Positions 47,200-60,011 of a stretch of 64,000 nucleotides of DNA are shown here, one piece after another. The stretch's first letter is position 1, and the number at the start of each line of letters is the position of its first letter. This DNA comes from Anomaloglossus baeobatrachus (taxonomy: Eukaryota > Chordata > Amphibia > Anura > Aromobatidae). A program made the position numbers and the translations under genes. Location of the stretch: assembly GCF_048569485.1 (NCBI RefSeq), contig NW_027445210.1, positions 1 to 64,000 of the forward strand, in the 5' to 3' direction. Under the pieces are notes generated by a model. The model saw only the letters and a program-made list of their open reading frames with translations, did no database searches and had not been told where the DNA came from.

Positions 47200-47387
47200 A
47201 TCGCTTCTCGGCCTTTTGGCTAAGATCAAGTGTAGTATCTGTTCTTATCAGTTTAATATGTGATACGTCCCCTATCTGGGGACCATATATTAAATGGATT
47301 TTTAGAACAGGGAGATGGAAAAAGAGCTTGCTCTGTCCACTCCACGCATTGACCTGGTATTGCAGTACCTCCAGGAACGGTGCACCC
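47200..47387 (+). ncRNA. RNU2: U2 snRNA variant, unit 29 (C61G in stem IIa)
   Basis: This is the only intact-length U2 in the window whose RNA differs from the rest: C to G at 47260, nt 61. In stem-loop IIa, nt 47-52 (UAUCAG) pair with nt 61-66 (CUGAUA), and nt 61 forms the loop-closing pair with G52, which becomes G-G here. Stem IIa is the conserved element that alternates with stem IIc and contacts SF3b-related factors in known U2 snRNPs. The change could weaken IIa or be tolerated; it might also be a sequencing error. The same unit also has a spacer change at 46844. PSE-like element 47138-47152 and 3' box 47400-47414 are unchanged. Confidence 0.95.
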
Positions 47388-48777
47388 CTTCTTAACCCAG
47401 TTTCCAAAAGCAGAACTCAATTCACCTGATTCATATTAGCCCGATTTAATGAATTGGAAGAAAGCATACGTCTTCATATGCACCTCAATTTGGCCCATTC
47501 ACTTTTCACACTTCCTCCTTTTGTTTTTTATCTTTCACACTTTTGACTTTCTTTATTCATCCAAATAGCAAACTCATCACCACTCAACCTGACCAACTCG
47601 GCTATGTCCCCGTGCTGCAGTTCTCTGTCTTATCTAGATCATTTGCAATTGAATGGAATAGATCCCTTTTGGACAAAGTGGATTCACCTGCTGCTGCAGT
47701 GACCACAGGTGTGATAACATCTAGAATTGGCATCTGGTGCGATCTCTCCGCTTCCACTCCAAAGAAAGTTACCTGTTTATTCCTATCATGCATTGGTTTT
47801 TGGGGTTTTCTTTGAGTAATGATGATCTCTTTAGTAGTCTGTTGGCGCCCTCTCCTGGAGGAATAGTTTGCTTGCTCTTGGACATTCTAAAAGAGAGGTC
47901 ATGATAGACATTGAGCTTCTGAGCTCAATTGGGGACAGTCATGGGTGATGAATGTTTGCAACCTACTGCGAAGCCTCATACCGCAATATAAGGAACGTCA
48001 AATACTAAGAAAGGGCGGCCTATGAAAGAATTACTACTTTCAATAAGTACACTTAAACGGCTAATTGGGAATAGAAAAACTGTAAAAAGCCCTCTGAGAA
48101 AGCCCCCCTCTAACCTTTGATAGTAAGCTTTTCTGTAGTCTGCCTGTTGATGTATTTTCCGTTTGAACTGTGCACAACATGAAGAGACGGAACACTGGCG
48201 GCTTGTCACAATGCCCCCCGATGACATCACAATAGCGCTGCTGCCTAGAAAACAAGCTGCGCAGAAGAAGTTGTTCTTTGGGTGGGAGGGTGGGCTAGTG
48301 GAAGGAGGGGGCAATCTCTTTTTTTCCCGGGTGGTAGGGGGATGACAGGAGAAGGGAAGCGGGTGGTGAGAAAGGTACAGAGGGCAGGGTTTGGGGGCTG
48401 GGAAGGAAAGGGAAAAGATTAGGGTTTGGGGATGATGAAAGGGCTTTCTACGGGTAAGGATGGCAAAGGGTGGCAGTGACGGAAAGTCAGGCAACCTGTC
48501 CTGTCCGTCTTTTTGTATCGTGAATTGGAAAGACTGCAAGGGGGAGGGGAGTTGCTTGCGCCCTAAAGGAGGAGTTATTCAGATTCATTGCAGTGGGCGG
48601 CGGCTGCAAAACGCACCATTCTTCTTGTTTTGGCTCTGCAAAGCAGCCTTTTCAAGGGTTGGCTTGGGTGACAAAATGTCTTGTGTAGGCGTGGGTTTGT
48701 CTCCCTCTCGCTCTCTCTCCCTAAGATGTGTCCGGCATAGGCCAGGGTGCCACTCGAGGCCCAAACCAATTCTGGTT

Positions 48778-48965
48778 ATCGCTTCTCGGCCTTTTGGCTA
48801 AGATCAAGTGTAGTATCTGTTCTTATCAGTTTAATATCTGATACGTCCCCTATCTGGGGACCATATATTAAATGGATTTTTAGAACAGGGAGATGGAAAA
48901 AGAGCTTGCTCTGTCCACTCCACGCATTGACCTGGTATTGCAGTACCTCCAGGAACGGTGCACCC
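48778..48965 (+). ncRNA. RNU2: U2 snRNA, unit 30 (intact)
   Basis: No difference from unit 1 seen by eye. PSE-like element 48716-48730, 3' box 48978-48992. Confidence 0.97.
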
Positions 48966-50355
48966 CTTCTTAACCCAGTTTCCAAAAGCAGAACTCAATT
49001 CACCTGATTCATATTAGCCCGATTTAATGAATTGGAAGAAAGCATACGTCTTCATATGCACCTCAATTTGGCCCATTCACTTTTCACACTTCCTCCTTTT
49101 GTTTTTTATCTTTCACACTTTTGACTTTCTTTATTCATCCAAATAGCAAACTCATCACCACTCAACCTGACCAACTCGGCTATGTCCCCGTGCTGCAGTT
49201 CTCTGTCTTATCTAGATCATTTGCAATTGAATGGAATAGATCCCTTTTGGACAAAGTGGATTCACCTGCTGCTGCAGTGACCACAGGTGTGATAACATCT
49301 AGAATTGGCATCTGGTGCGATCTCTCCGCTTCCACTCCAAAGAAAGTTACCTGTTTATTCCTATCATGCATTGGTTTTTGGGGTTTTCTTTGAGTAATGA
49401 TGATCTCTTTAGTAGTCTGTTGGCGCCCTCTCCTGGAGGAATAGTTTGCTTGCTCTTGGACATTCTAAAAGAGAGGTCATGATAGACATTGAGCTTCTGA
49501 GCTCAATTGGGGACAGTCATGGGTGATGAATGTTTGCAACCTACTGCGAAGCCTCATACCGCAATATAAGGAACGTCAAATACTAAGAAAGGGCGGCCTA
49601 TGAAAGAATTACTACTTTCAATAAGTACACTTAAACGGCTAATTGGGAATAGAAAAACTGTAAAAAGCCCTCTGAGAAAGCCCCCCTCTAACCTTTGATA
49701 GTAAGCTTTTCTGTAGTCTGCCTGTTGATGTATTTTCCGTTTGAACTGTGCACAACATGAAGAGACGGAACACTGGCGGCTTGTCACAATGCCCCCCGAT
49801 GACATCACAATAGCGCTGCTGCCTAGAAAACAAGCTGCGCAGAAGAAGTTGTTCTTTGGGTGGGAGGGTGGGCTAGTGGAAGGAGGGGGCAATCTCTTTT
49901 TTTCCCGGGTGGTAGGGGGATGACAGGAGAAGGGAAGCGGGTGGTGAGAAAGGTACAGAGGGCAGGGTTTGGGGGCTGGGAAGGAAAGGGAAAAGATTAG
50001 GGTTTGGGGATGATGAAAGGGCTTTCTACGGGTAAGGATGGCAAAGGGTGGCAGTGACGGAAAGTCAGGCAACCTGTCCTGTCCGTCTTTTTGTATCGTG
50101 AATTGGAAAGACTGCAAGGGGGAGGGGAGTTGCTTGCGCCCTAAAGGAGGAGTTATTCAGATTCATTGCAGTGGGCGGCGGCTGCAAAACGCACCATTCT
50201 TCTTGTTTTGGCTCTGCAAAGCAGCCTTTTCAAGGGTTGGCTTGGGTGACAAAATGTCTTGTGTAGGCGTGGGTTTGTCTCCCTCTCGCTCTCTCTCCCT
50301 AAGATGTGTCCGGCATAGGCCAGGGTGCCACTCGAGGCCCAAACCAATTCTGGTT

Positions 50356-50543
50356 ATCGCTTCTCGGCCTTTTGGCTAAGATCAAGTGTAGTATCTGTTC
50401 TTATCAGTTTAATATCTGATACGTCCCCTATCTGGGGACCATATATTAAATGGATTTTTAGAACAGGGAGATGGAAAAAGAGCTTGCTCTGTCCACTCCA
50501 CGCATTGACCTGGTATTGCAGTACCTCCAGGAACGGTGCACCC
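50356..50543 (+). ncRNA. RNU2: U2 snRNA, unit 31 (intact)
   Basis: No difference from unit 1 seen by eye. PSE-like element 50294-50308, 3' box 50556-50570. Confidence 0.97.
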
Positions 50544-51933
50544 CTTCTTAACCCAGTTTCCAAAAGCAGAACTCAATTCACCTGATTCATATTAGCCCGA
50601 TTTAATGAATTGGAAGAAAGCATACGTCTTCATATGCACCTCAATTTGGCCCATTCACTTTTCACACTTCCTCCTTTTGTTTTTTATCTTTCACACTTTT
50701 GACTTTCTTTATTCATCCAAATAGCAAACTCATCACCACTCAACCTGACCAACTCGGCTATGTCCCCGTGCTGCAGTTCTCTGTCTTATCTAGATCATTT
50801 GCAATTGAATGGAATAGATCCCTTTTGGACAAAGTGGATTCACCTGCTGCTGCAGTGACCACAGGTGTGATAACATCTAGAATTGGCATCTGGTGCGATC
50901 TCTCCGCTTCCACTCCAAAGAAAGTTACCTGTTTATTCCTATCATGCATTGGTTTTTGGGGTTTTCTTTGAGTAATGATGATCTCTTTAGTAGTCTGTTG
51001 GCGCCCTCTCCTGGAGGAATAGTTTGCTTGCTCTTGGACATTCTAAAAGAGAGGTCATGATAGACATTGAGCTTCTGAGCTCAATTGGGGACAGTCATGG
51101 GTGATGAATGTTTGCAACCTACTGCGAAGCCTCATACCGCAATATAAGGAACGTCAAATACTAAGAAAGGGCGGCCTATGAAAGAATTACTACTTTCAAT
51201 AAGTACACTTAAACGGCTAATTGGGAATAGAAAAACTGTAAAAAGCCCTCTGAGAAAGCCCCCCTCTAACCTTTGATAGTAAGCTTTTCTGTAGTCTGCC
51301 TGTTGATGTATTTTCCGTTTGAACTGTGCACAACATGAAGAGACGGAACACTGGCGGCTTGTCACAATGCCCCCCGATGACATCACAATAGCGCTGCTGC
51401 CTAGAAAACAAGCTGCGCAGAAGAAGTTGTTCTTTGGGTGGGAGGGTGGGCTAGTGGAAGGAGGGGGCAATCTCTTTTTTTCCCGGGTGGTAGGGGGATG
51501 ACAGGAGAAGGGAAGCGGGTGGTGAGAAAGGTACAGAGGGCAGGGTTTGGGGGCTGGGAAGGAAAGGGAAAAGATTAGGGTTTGGGGATGATGAAAGGGC
51601 TTTCTACGGGTAAGGATGGCAAAGGGTGGCAGTGACGGAAAGTCAGGCAACCTGTCCTGTCCGTCTTTTTGTATCGTGAATTGGAAAGACTGCAAGGGGG
51701 AGGGGAGTTGCTTGCGCCCTAAAGGAGGAGTTATTCAGATTCATTGCAGTGGGCGGCGGCTGCAAAACGCACCATTCTTCTTGTTTTGGCTCTGCAAAGC
51801 AGCCTTTTCAAGGGTTGGCTTGGGTGACAAAATGTCTTGTGTAGGCGTGGGTTTGTCTCCCTCTCGCTCTCTCTCCCTAAGATGTGTCCGGCATAGGCCA
51901 GGGTGCCACTCGAGGCCCAAACCAATTCTGGTT

Positions 51934-52121
51934 ATCGCTTCTCGGCCTTTTGGCTAAGATCAAGTGTAGTATCTGTTCTTATCAGTTTAATATCTGATAC
52001 GTCCCCTATCTGGGGACCATATATTAAATGGATTTTTAGAACAGGGAGATGGAAAAAGAGCTTGCTCTGTCCACTCCACGCATTGACCTGGTATTGCAGT
52101 ACCTCCAGGAACGGTGCACCC
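51934..52121 (+). ncRNA. RNU2: U2 snRNA, unit 32 (intact)
   Basis: No difference from unit 1 seen by eye. PSE-like element 51872-51886, 3' box 52134-52148. Confidence 0.97.
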
Positions 52122-53511
52122 CTTCTTAACCCAGTTTCCAAAAGCAGAACTCAATTCACCTGATTCATATTAGCCCGATTTAATGAATTGGAAGAAAGCA
52201 TACGTCTTCATATGCACCTCAATTTGGCCCATTCACTTTTCACACTTCCTCCTTTTGTTTTTTATCTTTCACACTTTTGACTTTCTTTATTCATCCAAAT
52301 AGCAAACTCATCACCACTCAACCTGACCAACTCGGCTATGTCCCCGTGCTGCAGTTCTCTGTCTTATCTAGATCATTTGCAATTGAATGGAATAGATCCC
52401 TTTTGGACAAAGTGGATTCACCTGCTGCTGCAGTGACCACAGGTGTGATAACATCTAGAATTGGCATCTGGTGCGATCTCTCCGCTTCCACTCCAAAGAA
52501 AGTTACCTGTTTATTCCTATCATGCATTGGTTTTTGGGGTTTTCTTTGAGTAATGATGATCTCTTTAGTAGTCTGTTGGCGCCCTCTCCTGGAGGAATAG
52601 TTTGCTTGCTCTTGGACATTCTAAAAGAGAGGTCATGATAGACATTGAGCTTCTGAGCTCAATTGGGGACAGTCATGGGTGATGAATGTTTGCAACCTAC
52701 TGCGAAGCCTCATACCGCAATATAAGGAACGTCAAATACTAAGAAAGGGCGGCCTATGAAAGAATTACTACTTTCAATAAGTACACTTAAACGGCTAATT
52801 GGGAATAGAAAAACTGTAAAAAGCCCTCTGAGAAAGCCCCCCTCTAACCTTTGATAGTAAGCTTTTCTGTAGTCTGCCTGTTGATGTATTTTCCGTTTGA
52901 ACTGTGCACAACATGAAGAGACGGAACACTGGCGGCTTGTCACAATGCCCCCCGATGACATCACAATAGCGCTGCTGCCTAGAAAACAAGCTGCGCAGAA
53001 GAAGTTGTTCTTTGGGTGGGAGGGTGGGCTAGTGGAAGGAGGGGGCAATCTCTTTTTTTCCCGGGTGGTAGGGGGATGACAGGAGAAGGGAAGCGGGTGG
53101 TGAGAAAGGTACAGAGGGCAGGGTTTGGGGGCTGGGAAGGAAAGGGAAAAGATTAGGGTTTGGGGATGATGAAAGGGCTTTCTACGGGTAAGGATGGCAA
53201 AGGGTGGCAGTGACGGAAAGTCAGGCAACCTGTCCTGTCCGTCTTTTTGTATCGTGAATTGGAAAGACTGCAAGGGGGAGGGGAGTTGCTTGCGCCCTAA
53301 AGGAGGAGTTATTCAGATTCATTGCAGTGGGCGGCGGCTGCAAAACGCACCATTCTTCTTGTTTTGGCTCTGCAAAGCAGCCTTTTCAAGGGTTGGCTTG
53401 GGTGACAAAATGTCTTGTGTAGGCGTGGGTTTGTCTCCCTCTCGCTCTCTCTCCCTAAGATGTGTCCGGCATAGGCCAGGGTGCCACTCGAGGCCCAAAC
53501 CAATTCTGGTT

Positions 53512-53699
53512 ATCGCTTCTCGGCCTTTTGGCTAAGATCAAGTGTAGTATCTGTTCTTATCAGTTTAATATCTGATACGTCCCCTATCTGGGGACCATAT
53601 ATTAAATGGATTTTTAGAACAGGGAGATGGAAAAAGAGCTTGCTCTGTCCACTCCACGCATTGACCTGGTATTGCAGTACCTCCAGGAACGGTGCACCC
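53512..53699 (+). ncRNA. RNU2: U2 snRNA, unit 33 (intact)
   Basis: No difference from unit 1 seen by eye. PSE-like element 53450-53464, 3' box 53712-53726. Confidence 0.97.
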
Positions 53700-55089
53700 C
53701 TTCTTAACCCAGTTTCCAAAAGCAGAACTCAATTCACCTGATTCATATTAGCCCGATTTAATGAATTGGAAGAAAGCATACGTCTTCATATGCACCTCAA
53801 TTTGGCCCATTCACTTTTCACACTTCCTCCTTTTGTTTTTTATCTTTCACACTTTTGACTTTCTTTATTCATCCAAATAGCAAACTCATCACCACTCAAC
53901 CTGACCAACTCGGCTATGTCCCCGTGCTGCAGTTCTCTGTCTTATCTAGATCATTTGCAATTGAATGGAATAGATCCCTTTTGGACAAAGTGGATTCACC
54001 TGCTGCTGCAGTGACCACAGGTGTGATAACATCTAGAATTGGCATCTGGTGCGATCTCTCCGCTTCCACTCCAAAGAAAGTTACCTGTTTATTCCTATCA
54101 TGCATTGGTTTTTGGGGTTTTCTTTGAGTAATGATGATCTCTTTAGTAGTCTGTTGGCGCCCTCTCCTGGAGGAATAGTTTGCTTGCTCTTGGACATTCT
54201 AAAAGAGAGGTCATGATAGACATTGAGCTTCTGAGCTCAATTGGGGACAGTCATGGGTGATGAATGTTTGCAACCTACTGCGAAGCCTCATACCGCAATA
54301 TAAGGAACGTCAAATACTAAGAAAGGGCGGCCTATGAAAGAATTACTACTTTCAATAAGTACACTTAAACGGCTAATTGGGAATAGAAAAACTGTAAAAA
54401 GCCCTCTGAGAAAGCCCCCCTCTAACCTTTGATAGTAAGCTTTTCTGTAGTCTGCCTGTTGATGTATTTTCCGTTTGAACTGTGCACAACATGAAGAGAC
54501 GGAACACTGGCGGCTTGTCACAATGCCCCCCGATGACATCACAATAGCGCTGCTGCCTAGAAAACAAGCTGCGCAGAAGAAGTTGTTCTTTGGGTGGGAG
54601 GGTGGGCTAGTGGAAGGAGGGGGCAATCTCTTTTTTTCCCGGGTGGTAGGGGGATGACAGGAGAAGGGAAGCGGGTGGTGAGAAAGGTACAGAGGGCAGG
54701 GTTTGGGGGCTGGGAAGGAAAGGGAAAAGATTAGGGTTTGGGGATGATGAAAGGGCTTTCTACGGGTAAGGATGGCAAAGGGTGGCAGTGACGGAAAGTC
54801 AGGCAACCTGTCCTGTCCGTCTTTTTGTATCGTGAATTGGAAAGACTGCAAGGGGGAGGGGAGTTGCTTGCGCCCTAAAGGAGGAGTTATTCAGATTCAT
54901 TGCAGTGGGCGGCGGCTGCAAAACGCACCATTCTTCTTGTTTTGGCTCTGCAAAGCAGCCTTTTCAAGGGTTGGCTTGGGTGACAAAATGTCTTGTGTAG
55001 GCGTGGGTTTGTCTCCCTCTCGCTCTCTCTCCCTAAGATGTGTCCGGCATAGGCCAGGGTGCCACTCGAGGCCCAAACCAATTCTGGTT

Positions 55090-55277
55090 ATCGCTTCTCG
55101 GCCTTTTGGCTAAGATCAAGTGTAGTATCTGTTCTTATCAGTTTAATATCTGATACGTCCCCTATCTGGGGACCATATATTAAATGGATTTTTAGAACAG
55201 GGAGATGGAAAAAGAGCTTGCTCTGTCCACTCCACGCATTGACCTGGTATTGCAGTACCTCCAGGAACGGTGCACCC
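55090..55277 (+). ncRNA. RNU2: U2 snRNA, unit 34 (intact)
   Basis: No difference from unit 1 seen by eye. PSE-like element 55028-55042, 3' box 55290-55304. Confidence 0.97.
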
Positions 55278-56667
55278 CTTCTTAACCCAGTTTCCAAAAG
55301 CAGAACTCAATTCACCTGATTCATATTAGCCCGATTTAATGAATTGGAAGAAAGCATACGTCTTCATATGCACCTCAATTTGGCCCATTCACTTTTCACA
55401 CTTCCTCCTTTTGTTTTTTATCTTTCACACTTTTGACTTTCTTTATTCATCCAAATAGCAAACTCATCACCACTCAACCTGACCAACTCGGCTATGTCCC
55501 CGTGCTGCAGTTCTCTGTCTTATCTAGATCATTTGCAATTGAATGGAATAGATCCCTTTTGGACAAAGTGGATTCACCTGCTGCTGCAGTGACCACAGGT
55601 GTGATAACATCTAGAATTGGCATCTGGTGCGATCTCTCCGCTTCCACTCCAAAGAAAGTTACCTGTTTATTCCTATCATGCATTGGTTTTTGGGGTTTTC
55701 TTTGAGTAATGATGATCTCTTTAGTAGTCTGTTGGCGCCCTCTCCTGGAGGAATAGTTTGCTTGCTCTTGGACATTCTAAAAGAGAGGTCATGATAGACA
55801 TTGAGCTTCTGAGCTCAATTGGGGACAGTCATGGGTGATGAATGTTTGCAACCTACTGCGAAGCCTCATACCGCAATATAAGGAACGTCAAATACTAAGA
55901 AAGGGCGGCCTATGAAAGAATTACTACTTTCAATAAGTACACTTAAACGGCTAATTGGGAATAGAAAAACTGTAAAAAGCCCTCTGAGAAAGCCCCCCTC
56001 TAACCTTTGATAGTAAGCTTTTCTGTAGTCTGCCTGTTGATGTATTTTCCGTTTGAACTGTGCACAACATGAAGAGACGGAACACTGGCGGCTTGTCACA
56101 ATGCCCCCCGATGACATCACAATAGCGCTGCTGCCTAGAAAACAAGCTGCGCAGAAGAAGTTGTTCTTTGGGTGGGAGGGTGGGCTAGTGGAAGGAGGGG
56201 GCAATCTCTTTTTTTCCCGGGTGGTAGGGGGATGACAGGAGAAGGGAAGCGGGTGGTGAGAAAGGTACAGAGGGCAGGGTTTGGGGGCTGGGAAGGAAAG
56301 GGAAAAGATTAGGGTTTGGGGATGATGAAAGGGCTTTCTACGGGTAAGGATGGCAAAGGGTGGCAGTGACGGAAAGTCAGGCAACCTGTCCTGTCCGTCT
56401 TTTTGTATCGTGAATTGGAAAGACTGCAAGGGGGAGGGGAGTTGCTTGCGCCCTAAAGGAGGAGTTATTCAGATTCATTGCAGTGGGCGGCGGCTGCAAA
56501 ACGCACCATTCTTCTTGTTTTGGCTCTGCAAAGCAGCCTTTTCAAGGGTTGGCTTGGGTGACAAAATGTCTTGTGTAGGCGTGGGTTTGTCTCCCTCTCG
56601 CTCTCTCTCCCTAAGATGTGTCCGGCATAGGCCAGGGTGCCACTCGAGGCCCAAACCAATTCTGGTT

Positions 56668-56855
56668 ATCGCTTCTCGGCCTTTTGGCTAAGATCAAGTG
56701 TAGTATCTGTTCTTATCAGTTTAATATCTGATACGTCCCCTATCTGGGGACCATATATTAAATGGATTTTTAGAACAGGGAGATGGAAAAAGAGCTTGCT
56801 CTGTCCACTCCACGCATTGACCTGGTATTGCAGTACCTCCAGGAACGGTGCACCC
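56668..56855 (+). ncRNA. RNU2: U2 snRNA, unit 35 (intact)
   Basis: No difference from unit 1 seen by eye. PSE-like element 56606-56620, 3' box 56868-56882. Confidence 0.97.
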
Positions 56856-58245
56856 CTTCTTAACCCAGTTTCCAAAAGCAGAACTCAATTCACCTGATTC
56901 ATATTAGCCCGATTTAATGAATTGGAAGAAAGCATACGTCTTCATATGCACCTCAATTTGGCCCATTCACTTTTCACACTTCCTCCTTTTGTTTTTTATC
57001 TTTCACACTTTTGACTTTCTTTATTCATCCAAATAGCAAACTCATCACCACTCAACCTGACCAACTCGGCTATGTCCCCGTGCTGCAGTTCTCTGTCTTA
57101 TCTAGATCATTTGCAATTGAATGGAATAGATCCCTTTTGGACAAAGTGGATTCACCTGCTGCTGCAGTGACCACAGGTGTGATAACATCTAGAATTGGCA
57201 TCTGGTGCGATCTCTCCGCTTCCACTCCAAAGAAAGTTACCTGTTTATTCCTATCATGCATTGGTTTTTGGGGTTTTCTTTGAGTAATGATGATCTCTTT
57301 AGTAGTCTGTTGGCGCCCTCTCCTGGAGGAATAGTTTGCTTGCTCTTGGACATTCTAAAAGAGAGGTCATGATAGACATTGAGCTTCTGAGCTCAATTGG
57401 GGACAGTCATGGGTGATGAATGTTTGCAACCTACTGCGAAGCCTCATACCGCAATATAAGGAACGTCAAATACTAAGAAAGGGCGGCCTATGAAAGAATT
57501 ACTACTTTCAATAAGTACACTTAAACGGCTAATTGGGAATAGAAAAACTGTAAAAAGCCCTCTGAGAAAGCCCCCCTCTAACCTTTGATAGTAAGCTTTT
57601 CTGTAGTCTGCCTGTTGATGTATTTTCCGTTTGAACTGTGCACAACATGAAGAGACGGAACACTGGCGGCTTGTCACAATGCCCCCCGATGACATCACAA
57701 TAGCGCTGCTGCCTAGAAAACAAGCTGCGCAGAAGAAGTTGTTCTTTGGGTGGGAGGGTGGGCTAGTGGAAGGAGGGGGCAATCTCTTTTTTTCCCGGGT
57801 GGTAGGGGGATGACAGGAGAAGGGAAGCGGGTGGTGAGAAAGGTACAGAGGGCAGGGTTTGGGGGCTGGGAAGGAAAGGGAAAAGATTAGGGTTTGGGGA
57901 TGATGAAAGGGCTTTCTACGGGTAAGGATGGCAAAGGGTGGCAGTGACGGAAAGTCAGGCAACCTGTCCTGTCCGTCTTTTTGTATCGTGAATTGGAAAG
58001 ACTGCAAGGGGGAGGGGAGTTGCTTGCGCCCTAAAGGAGGAGTTATTCAGATTCATTGCAGTGGGCGGCGGCTGCAAAACGCACCATTCTTCTTGTTTTG
58101 GCTCTGCAAAGCAGCCTTTTCAAGGGTTGGCTTGGGTGACAAAATGTCTTGTGTAGGCGTGGGTTTGTCTCCCTCTCGCTCTCTCTCCCTAAGATGTGTC
58201 CGGCATAGGCCAGGGTGCCACTCGAGGCCCAAACCAATTCTGGTT

Positions 58246-58433
58246 ATCGCTTCTCGGCCTTTTGGCTAAGATCAAGTGTAGTATCTGTTCTTATCAGTTT
58301 AATATCTGATACGTCCCCTATCTGGGGACCATATATTAAATGGATTTTTAGAACAGGGAGATGGAAAAAGAGCTTGCTCTGTCCACTCCACGCATTGACC
58401 TGGTATTGCAGTACCTCCAGGAACGGTGCACCC
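58246..58433 (+). ncRNA. RNU2: U2 snRNA, unit 36 (intact)
   Basis: No difference from unit 1 seen by eye. PSE-like element 58184-58198, 3' box 58446-58460. Confidence 0.97.
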
Positions 58434-59823
58434 CTTCTTAACCCAGTTTCCAAAAGCAGAACTCAATTCACCTGATTCATATTAGCCCGATTTAATGAAT
58501 TGGAAGAAAGCATACGTCTTCATATGCACCTCAATTTGGCCCATTCACTTTTCACACTTCCTCCTTTTGTTTTTTATCTTTCACACTTTTGACTTTCTTT
58601 ATTCATCCAAATAGCAAACTCATCACCACTCAACCTGACCAACTCGGCTATGTCCCCGTGCTGCAGTTCTCTGTCTTATCTAGATCATTTGCAATTGAAT
58701 GGAATAGATCCCTTTTGGACAAAGTGGATTCACCTGCTGCTGCAGTGACCACAGGTGTGATAACATCTAGAATTGGCATCTGGTGCGATCTCTCCGCTTC
58801 CACTCCAAAGAAAGTTACCTGTTTATTCCTATCATGCATTGGTTTTTGGGGTTTTCTTTGAGTAATGATGATCTCTTTAGTAGTCTGTTGGCGCCCTCTC
58901 CTGGAGGAATAGTTTGCTTGCTCTTGGACATTCTAAAAGAGAGGTCATGATAGACATTGAGCTTCTGAGCTCAATTGGGGACAGTCATGGGTGATGAATG
59001 TTTGCAACCTACTGCGAAGCCTCATACCGCAATATAAGGAACGTCAAATACTAAGAAAGGGCGGCCTATGAAAGAATTACTACTTTCAATAAGTACACTT
59101 AAACGGCTAATTGGGAATAGAAAAACTGTAAAAAGCCCTCTGAGAAAGCCCCCCTCTAACCTTTGATAGTAAGCTTTTCTGTAGTCTGCCTGTTGATGTA
59201 TTTTCCGTTTGAACTGTGCACAACATGAAGAGACGGAACACTGGCGGCTTGTCACAATGCCCCCCGATGACATCACAATAGCGCTGCTGCCTAGAAAACA
59301 AGCTGCGCAGAAGAAGTTGTTCTTTGGGTGGGAGGGTGGGCTAGTGGAAGGAGGGGGCAATCTCTTTTTTTCCCGGGTGGTAGGGGGATGACAGGAGAAG
59401 GGAAGCGGGTGGTGAGAAAGGTACAGAGGGCAGGGTTTGGGGGCTGGGAAGGAAAGGGAAAAGATTAGGGTTTGGGGATGATGAAAGGGCTTTCTACGGG
59501 TAAGGATGGCAAAGGGTGGCAGTGACGGAAAGTCAGGCAACCTGTCCTGTCCGTCTTTTTGTATCGTGAATTGGAAAGACTGCAAGGGGGAGGGGAGTTG
59601 CTTGCGCCCTAAAGGAGGAGTTATTCAGATTCATTGCAGTGGGCGGCGGCTGCAAAACGCACCATTCTTCTTGTTTTGGCTCTGCAAAGCAGCCTTTTCA
59701 AGGGTTGGCTTGGGTGACAAAATGTCTTGTGTAGGCGTGGGTTTGTCTCCCTCTCGCTCTCTCTCCCTAAGATGTGTCCGGCATAGGCCAGGGTGCCACT
59801 CGAGGCCCAAACCAATTCTGGTT

Positions 59824-60011
59824 ATCGCTTCTCGGCCTTTTGGCTAAGATCAAGTGTAGTATCTGTTCTTATCAGTTTAATATCTGATACGTCCCCTATC
59901 TGGGGACCATATATTAAATGGATTTTTAGAACAGGGAGATGGAAAAAGAGCTTGCTCTGTCCACTCCACGCATTGACCTGGTATTGCAGTACCTCCAGGA
60001 ACGGTGCACCC
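59824..60011 (+). ncRNA. RNU2: U2 snRNA, unit 37 (intact)
   Basis: No difference from unit 1 seen by eye. PSE-like element 59762-59776, 3' box 60024-60038. Confidence 0.97.
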
